DNA from: Lichenostomus cassidix
Taxonomy: Eukaryota; Chordata; Aves; Passeriformes; Meliphagidae
Assembly: GCA_008360975.2 (NCBI GenBank)
Contig: CM039183.1
Span: 48,661,850-48,725,849 of the forward strand
Direction: 5' to 3'
DNA length: 64,000 nt
Shown here: positions 57,514-64,000 of the stretch, one piece after another
Layout: the number at the start of each line of letters is the position of its first letter
How positions within the stretch are numbered: the stretch's first letter is position 1
Notes under the pieces: generated by a model
Seen by the model: the letters and a program-made list of their open reading frames with translations, nothing else
Database searches by the model: none
What the model was told of the DNA's origin: nothing
Translations under genes and position numbers: made by a program

Positions 57514-60500
57514 CTGAGAAAGAAAATAAGAAAGGAACAACACACACTAAGAATCTGCAAATACATATGCTTCCAAAGTAGCCAAAAGAGAGTTATCTTT
57601 AAAAAGGCCATAAATTCTACCTTTTTAAGCGTTCAAAGGGTAATGTGGTTGGCTATGGAAAATCAGTTTTTTTTCAAGTGTCCCTACCAAGCACAGTCTC
57701 AAATTCTATCTTTACAAGTATTTTTTCTCTAGCAAAAATGGCTTTGCTGTTTATGACAAGCATTGACATGAAAATATTTAGGGACTGGAAGCTAAAACTA
57801 GAAAAGCTTGGCCTAGAAGAGACACATACTTTTAAAACTGCAACTGTATTTGAATATCAGAAAAATTTAACACTGAAAATTATAAAAATATCCTTAATAC
57901 TTCATTAGAATCGTCTTGTAGCTGAGTAGATTTTTAAAAGACAAACCAGACCCTTTAAAAAAAAGACACATAGAGTCTACTGCAAATACAGCTTTACAAA
58001 CTGAAATATTACTTTACTCTGGAGAATTGGACTGGATGACCACAATAGCCCCAGTGTCATTTGATCATCCCTGTGGATCTGTCAGAAATCCAAAAGCAAA
58101 CATCTATTGTTAGGTGACATAGCCAAATTGCTGTTCATTGCACCAGTTTTTGAAATTAATAAACAAGTAAATCTGGGTATCTTAAGAACACAATTTCACA
58201 TCTGTCTAATACCCACTTATTAATCTAATAAATGTCATGAATGTGCTCACATTGCTAAATCGCTTGCGAAATGAAGCCTGTGGGCCCAGGGGAAGAATCC
58301 CAGGTTCAAAGTTATGACTCAAGCCCCAGCTACTCCTGCCATGCACCCAGGGGAGCAACCCTGAGAGCAGCCCTGGAGCTGCCACTGCTGGGAAGGAGCT
58401 TCCCATTGCAAGTAGCCACAAGAGCATAATGGGGAAGAGAAAAAGTGACTCTGTGGTCTTTCAGGACTTTTCAAAACCCTTTCCTCTCCTCCTCCAGGAA
58501 TGCAATTCCAGTTCTCGAGATAACAAAATGAGGTAAAGAAAGGGGGAAATAAAATATATCAACAGTGGGAACCTGTTCGAATGAATAGTCCTTGAGCTGT
58601 TACTTCCGTAAGCAGACCTTAGGGTTTTTTGTAGTATACGTCCCTATTACTAGAGCAATGGTGTTCATCCTTCTGCATATGTAACATATAGCTGCCTTTG
58701 TAAGCAAAAGTCACCACCATTTTCCTGATGAATGTGCAGACTTCTATCTGTCTTTGAGCCAAACAGTAAAAGCTTTTTTCTCTTCAGTACATTTATTAAA
58801 GCAACGTCCTTGCAATTCTGTAGAGACCTATTACTTTAAACTGTCTCAGTGCAAACTCTGGGTTTTCCAAGCCTCTAGCTGTGCATTAATGCTCAAAACA
58901 AACCCTGGTATATGCCTGTATCTGTATCTTCAGATCACAACTCTGTTTACAGAAGGTACTTCTAATTTTGCTCTCTTTTATCTCTAGTATAGTGTTCAGA
59001 GGCTTGCATTTTCTAGTCAGAGAACAAGTTTTGTCAGCTCAAGCTTATCTATTTACAAATAGCAGAAAGTCCCATTTCCATGACAGTAGGACGCAGAAAT
59101 GTCCCATGACAGTCAGCTTGTAAGAGCTCAAACTATAGACTTGGTTGTAACAACATAAAAGAAGTTCCGGGATGCCAGGGGATGTAAAGGCAGCAGAAGG
59201 GATTCTCCAAGAATTTGCCTTATTCTAACATTGGCTTCCAAATGGGAAATACAGAATCTAGAAAATCAAAGGTTTTCATTTCCCCAAAATAAATGTCCTC
59301 TGCAACTGCTTTAAGTGAATCCAAATGTAAAGATGAAGGTGCCCAGGAGAGCTGAGAAAACAGTTAGATTTTCCACTTATCAGGATTAATGACATGGGCG
59401 TCACATAGAGTATTTTCAGTCTGCAGTGGCCTAGGAGCAGAAATCAGTCATACAAGATGCTTTGCTAGGTTTAGTCTGCCTCACTGATTGCTAGCAATGG
59501 CTGTCATTCACTTTCCAGTACAACTAAGTTACTTTATTTATTTATTGCATGGAAAGAAAAGGAACCCTTATTACTGTCTTCAGAAAGGCTGTAAATCAAA
59601 CATTGAGTAATATTATTGTTTACATCACCATGACTGACACCTGGACTGGAAATAAAGTAATAATATAGGCTTGCAAACTTCACCACCACAAGGAACAGCC
59701 AAGGCCTGATCTTAGAATAAACTATAGTGAGACTCTCCAAAACAGACTTGATTTAGCCTGAAAACACCTTTGCATGCGACTGAAAAACCCCACTGATGTC
59801 AGTGAGATTATTCACACGAGAAGTCTGCTTCACCTTCTCTTTATGAAATCACCTGCTAGGTTTAGAAACCTGGTCAGTTTTAAACACATAGAGATCCCTG
59901 CCAAGTATGTGCCTTGCTCAAGTCAGTACTGTATGAAGATCAGTTTTGGTTATACCATATCTATCTACACACATGCACAGACACGTACATACAGACACAA
60001 GGATAAACACACAGAATTTCCATGTTACAATCATTATCCGTTTAGTGTATCTGTGTTTTACTGGCTAGGGGGTCCCCCTGCCTGTCTCAGTGATGAACAG
60101 CTGTGTTTAATGTCAGTGCTGCAGAACAAATACAGCTGCAGCTACTCATGCCCTCTGGCTCTAAACAGATTTGTTAGCTTTGCACTTGATTTGGGTAACC
60201 CAGCAGCTGCAAAGCATTAAAAATATATAAACACAGAAAAGTTCAGATATTTTTTCTGTGCAGTGGCTAAAATTCTGGGGTGGGGAGAAAGCAGAGGACC
60301 CACTGAAAGCTGACCTATTGGCATCCAAGTTCCTCTTGTGTAACCACTGTTGTTTACTGTAGCCCTTTCAAGCAGAGTGATCATCTGCTGTATTTTACTA
60401 TGGCATGGCACAAAGGTGCAAACACCAAATTATCCAATCAAACATAGCAACAAAGGAGGTCACAGAAACCTTCTAGACAACTGTAAGATAGAATTTAAGA

Positions 60501-63500
60501 CAGTGAGTGATGTGGAAAGCATTAAGAAAGAAAGATGAGCCTTACTGCAACAGTCTTGCTACCCACAGCAGTAAAACCTAACAACTCCTCCCCTACAGTC
60601 ATCTCAGGATTCAAAAGGGGAACTGCTTTTCTGACAATGGCAGAGACTTTGGCTTCAATTGTGGTCACATTTTCTTATACAAAAGTGACCCTTGGGAGCA
60701 CCTGCGATGGAAGCAAAACTGTGCTGGGTACTGAATTTGCAGACAACACTGCAGGCACACCCTGCGCCTCAGCATTTGCAGCTGCCACTTCAAGGTCCTG
60801 GACTGAACCCCCACTTACACACCTCAGAGAGGGGACAGCCTCTCAAACAGGCTGAGTCCCTGATCTACCTTTTCCCACTGGCAGCTGAGACCCACCAGTG
60901 AAACATCAAACAATTAACAAGAAATCTAGGCTGCACTGCTTCCACCAATGAATCCTCTAAGCCACTGCCCTTTCTTTAGTCTTTCAGTTCCACTTTGGGT
61001 GACTTCCACCATACTCCTATGAAATTTTGTTTGCTCCTTCTACACTGTTGCTCTTCATTTTTCAAGGTACTTTTTTCTCTCTTTTCTTCCTCCAGCTCAT
61101 CTGTTTTGATTGTTACGTTGTTTTTAGTGAAAAATATCCCTCAAACACATGCCTAAGTGTAACATAAAAACAAAAATGGTCATACTCAGAGCAAATGTCC
61201 ATTTAGCATCGTATTCAGTGTCCCTCATGAGCAGAGGGTCTTCTGGCACATCTCCAGCTTCAGGCAAGATGGTCCCAGCCATGCAGGAATGCAAGGGAGT
61301 GCACCAAGTGGTAAAGAGGGGGACTGAGCCAGAATTGGAGATCATAAGTTACACAGAAGAAGGGAAACCCAGCAAAGCCAGGAATACACTTTAGCAAACT
61401 TATTACTTACTTGTCATCTTAGCAACAATTTAAATAAATGAGTAAACTTCTTAAATATTAAGTGATCCTGAAAGCTTTTTTTCTGTGCAGATTCTTTCTG
61501 ACTCAAACTCAGCAGACCAAATAATGAGGAAGAGAAGAAAGAGCAGCAGGAGGAGAGATGCATAGGAGCCATTACAGCTCATCTGCCTTTCTCCCGGTGG
61601 GTTGGTGGAACTCTGGTGTTGCCGGGTATGAAGGCAGGTTAGTGAAACCCTTTGACTTGAGCGGCACTGGTGGGAATGTGGGGAGGAGCACAGAGGTGAT
61701 TTCCTGTTCGAGTCATAACAGCACTCGAGAGCTAACCACGAAGAACCCTCTGCTCTCCCACAAGAGGAGCAATCACTTCCCTCACAGCCTGTTCAGAGGG
61801 GGCACAGAAGGAAGAAAGACAAGGGACAGAAAGGGAAACATAAGACTGCAAGAAAACCAGGGGGTGGAGCAGATGGAAAAGCTTGAGGGAAGAGGTGGGG
61901 AAAGGTGGGAGAAAGATGAGACCGGGGCACGTGGGGTTTGTTTTTCAAGAAATGGGCAGGCTGCCATTGGAAACAGGTGAGCCTGAGGAGGATATTTCGT
62001 GAAAGAGTGTGAATGGAAACACAGCCTGAAGAATGGGGGATACAGAAGTGGGACTGAAGCTATGGCTTGCCCTGACAGGCTCTCCTCCTCCATGTGAAGC
62101 CTTGCCGTTATTTATCCAAACTATGTTCTAGCTTATAAAAACCACCTCTAAAGAGGATATTGGTCAAGGGACATTTCAGACTCAGTCCAGAAATACCCAG
62201 CTTCAGAAAGGAGGGTATTTCTGAAGGAGTTACCAGTCCATTGATGGCCTGCTAGGAGACAGCTGGAGAGGATCATGGCAGCTGACATCCATTCCTTTTT
62301 GCTAACTTGCATGAAATAAAATAAACTGAATTTTCTTCCCACTGTGCTGAAAGTTTGCAAGTACAATAGAGCTCCGCCATGCCCTGCTGCAAACACCTTT
62401 GCATGATGCACTCCAGCAGGCAAAAGTTATCATAGATATGTTTTCTACTAATTCTGAGTGACCAATACTGGCTGGAAACAAGCAAACAAGGTAAGTGAAA
62501 TTCAAGGTCTGTTTGTCTAAAATTAGTCACAGCCCCTTCAAGGCTTTCAGAGTCATAATTTGATGAAGGTGTTTTGTGCCTGATGGCTTGGTTTGGTTCA
62601 GTTCAGTTCCAATTTGGTTCTTTTTGTTATGTTTTTTAATTTAAGATGGAAAGAGCATTTGTTAAGTTTGGCATTCAAACCATTTTTCGTCAAAAAGAAC
62701 TAGATTAATTTTAAAAGCCCAGTGGCGACACAATGCCATGACATGATAGCTGGTTTTTAAAACAGATGTTTTGAAATTATATAAAATATTGAAAACTGCC
62801 TGACTGTCCAGCATTAACGTTGAGGATTTTCTTTTCTCCCTAGAACATGTTTGGCATCACCAATTTATTACTGCTTAGATAAATCACATCAAACAGCCAA
62901 GAAAACGCAAGCTTAGTTAGAATACCTCTGACATCTTATATTTGTTTTTCAAAATATCCAAGAGTTAAGCTTTCTGTTTGAAATACTGTAAAAATGATGC
63001 TCTGTGACAGTTATCAGCCAAATTCCCATACACCACATTTTGGTACACTCCTAATCCATCTTTACATAAAATATCTATATTTTACATATAACCTGAGCCA
63101 AAATTAGGTTCAGCTTTCATCATTCAGCACTGACTAATAGCCATTAGGCAACAACAGTCCAATTAGAACTAACAGCATGATATTTATTGCCTGATAGGTG
63201 CTGCTCCTTGCACAGTGACATAGTGATGGCTTTTCTAGAAAAGGAATTTTGCTGTTCTTGGGAGTCAAAACAATTTTAATTAGCAAAACCCACAATTCTG
63301 AATCCACATTTTGCCTCAGACAGGAGACTGAATGTAATGTCGATGGGGGATGAGAACTTGCCTTTCTTTCTGAGGGAAAGGCAATCCTAAGAAGACGAAA
63401 GTTGAACACCTTCTTCTGCACGTGGACCTGAGAGGAAGGACCAACACTCCCAGAAAGCTGTAATGCCTCACCTCTCGCAGGCAATGCCTCTGGGAAGGAA

Positions 63501-64000
63501 CTGTTTGCAGAGAACTCCTGGGGCAGCCCCCCACTGGTGTGAGACTGAACAGAAATATGGTGCCTCTAAACAATATCCCAAATTACTGGCACATCAAGGA
63601 CAAAGAAAAGAGCTGTATGTAATTTAAAATTTTTGTCCAGAGATGGTTCTGAGTTGCAAAATTCAGGCTCTTACAAAGTTAAGCTTCTTAAAATATGGGA
63701 GCTCTTGTTTGGCTCACAAAGGGTAGCTTTTCTCTCTCTTACCTGCAGATAATCAACACCACTTCTTGGGGAGAACTCAACCAGCAGAAATCAATCTGTA
63801 CAAGCCAAAACTGTAAAACCAAACATAAACAGGAACCACACACACACAAATGACCTGAGAAATCCTACCCACTTGCTTCTCTTGGATTTAAGACTATGAA
63901 GGTCACTAGACAACAACAGCCACAGAAAGGAATGGTTATCAGCTACAGCAGTGAACCTGAGTGTTTGCATGGGGAACTCCAATGCACATTCTTCTTGTAT
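57514..64000 (-). other. IL20RA: Probable IL20RA intron 1 (part); nothing else recognised
   Basis: About 6.5 kb upstream of exon 2 on the transcribed strand. No exon 1 was found: no frame begins with a credible signal peptide and ends one base into a codon at a GT donor. No CpG island is present, as would be expected at the promoter. Small features are a TTTA run at about 59533-59548 and a short CA run at 63838-63848. ORFs of 140 codons (61558) and less are unrecognised. Confidence 0.5.

Noticed and set aside
58020..58080. Possible tiny CR1 fragment (GGACTGGATGACCACAATAG)
   Set aside because: The similarity to a CR1 3' block covers about 25 bases only and lacks neighbouring landmarks or a terminal octamer.
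58206..58427. - strand frame beginning MLLWLLAMGSSFPAV as a possible IL20RA signal-peptide exon
   Set aside because: The hydrophobic start is short, no donor one base into a codon joins it to exon 2 in a sensible place, there is no CpG-rich promoter context, and the downstream sequence does not resemble the receptor N-terminus.

Overview
This is a stretch of a vertebrate nuclear genome, most probably a bird and plausibly a passerine or other neoavian. Three lines of evidence point that way. The genes have spliced exons with GT-AG borders. The interspersed repeats are 3'-end fragments of CR1 LINEs and solo LTRs of endogenous retroviruses of types common in bird genomes. The gene order PEX7 - SLC35D3 - IL20RA matches the conserved amniote block found at human 6q23.3. 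No microbial, plasmid or CRISPR-like content was seen.

Layout. From 1 to about 12.3 kb lies the 3' end of PEX7 on the + strand: its last two coding exons (182-281 and 11777-11845) separated by an 11.5-kb intron that holds a CR1 fragment and an LTR remnant. From 12.3 to 16.9 kb is an intergenic spacer with a second CR1 fragment. From about 16.9 to 22.1 kb is the complete two-exon SLC35D3 gene (+ strand, 421 residues), which starts in a strong CpG island and carries GC-rich tandem repeats in its promoter and intron. From 22.1 to about 48.9 kb is a 27-kb gene-poor spacer with a solo LTR, a near-consensus CTCF-type motif and an ancient MIR SINE. From about 48.9 to 57.5 kb is IL20RA on the - strand, exons 2-7 with all splice phases matching. 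The signal-peptide exon was not found and probably lies beyond the right edge.

The three genes share no pathway. PEX7 is the cytosolic receptor for peroxisomal PTS2 proteins. SLC35D3 is a multi-pass ER/endosomal membrane protein linked to platelet dense granules and dopamine-receptor trafficking. IL20RA is a class II cytokine receptor chain. SLC35D3 and IL20RA are convergently transcribed.

No previously undescribed system was found. The observations most worth checking are an apparent roughly 50-residue tandem duplication in the cytoplasmic tail of IL20RA, the CTCF-like site at 38.2 kb between the SLC35D3 and IL20RA domains, and the repeat-rich, G-quadruplex-capable promoter of SLC35D3. All family assignments rest on reading the translations and recalling homologs; no database search was run.
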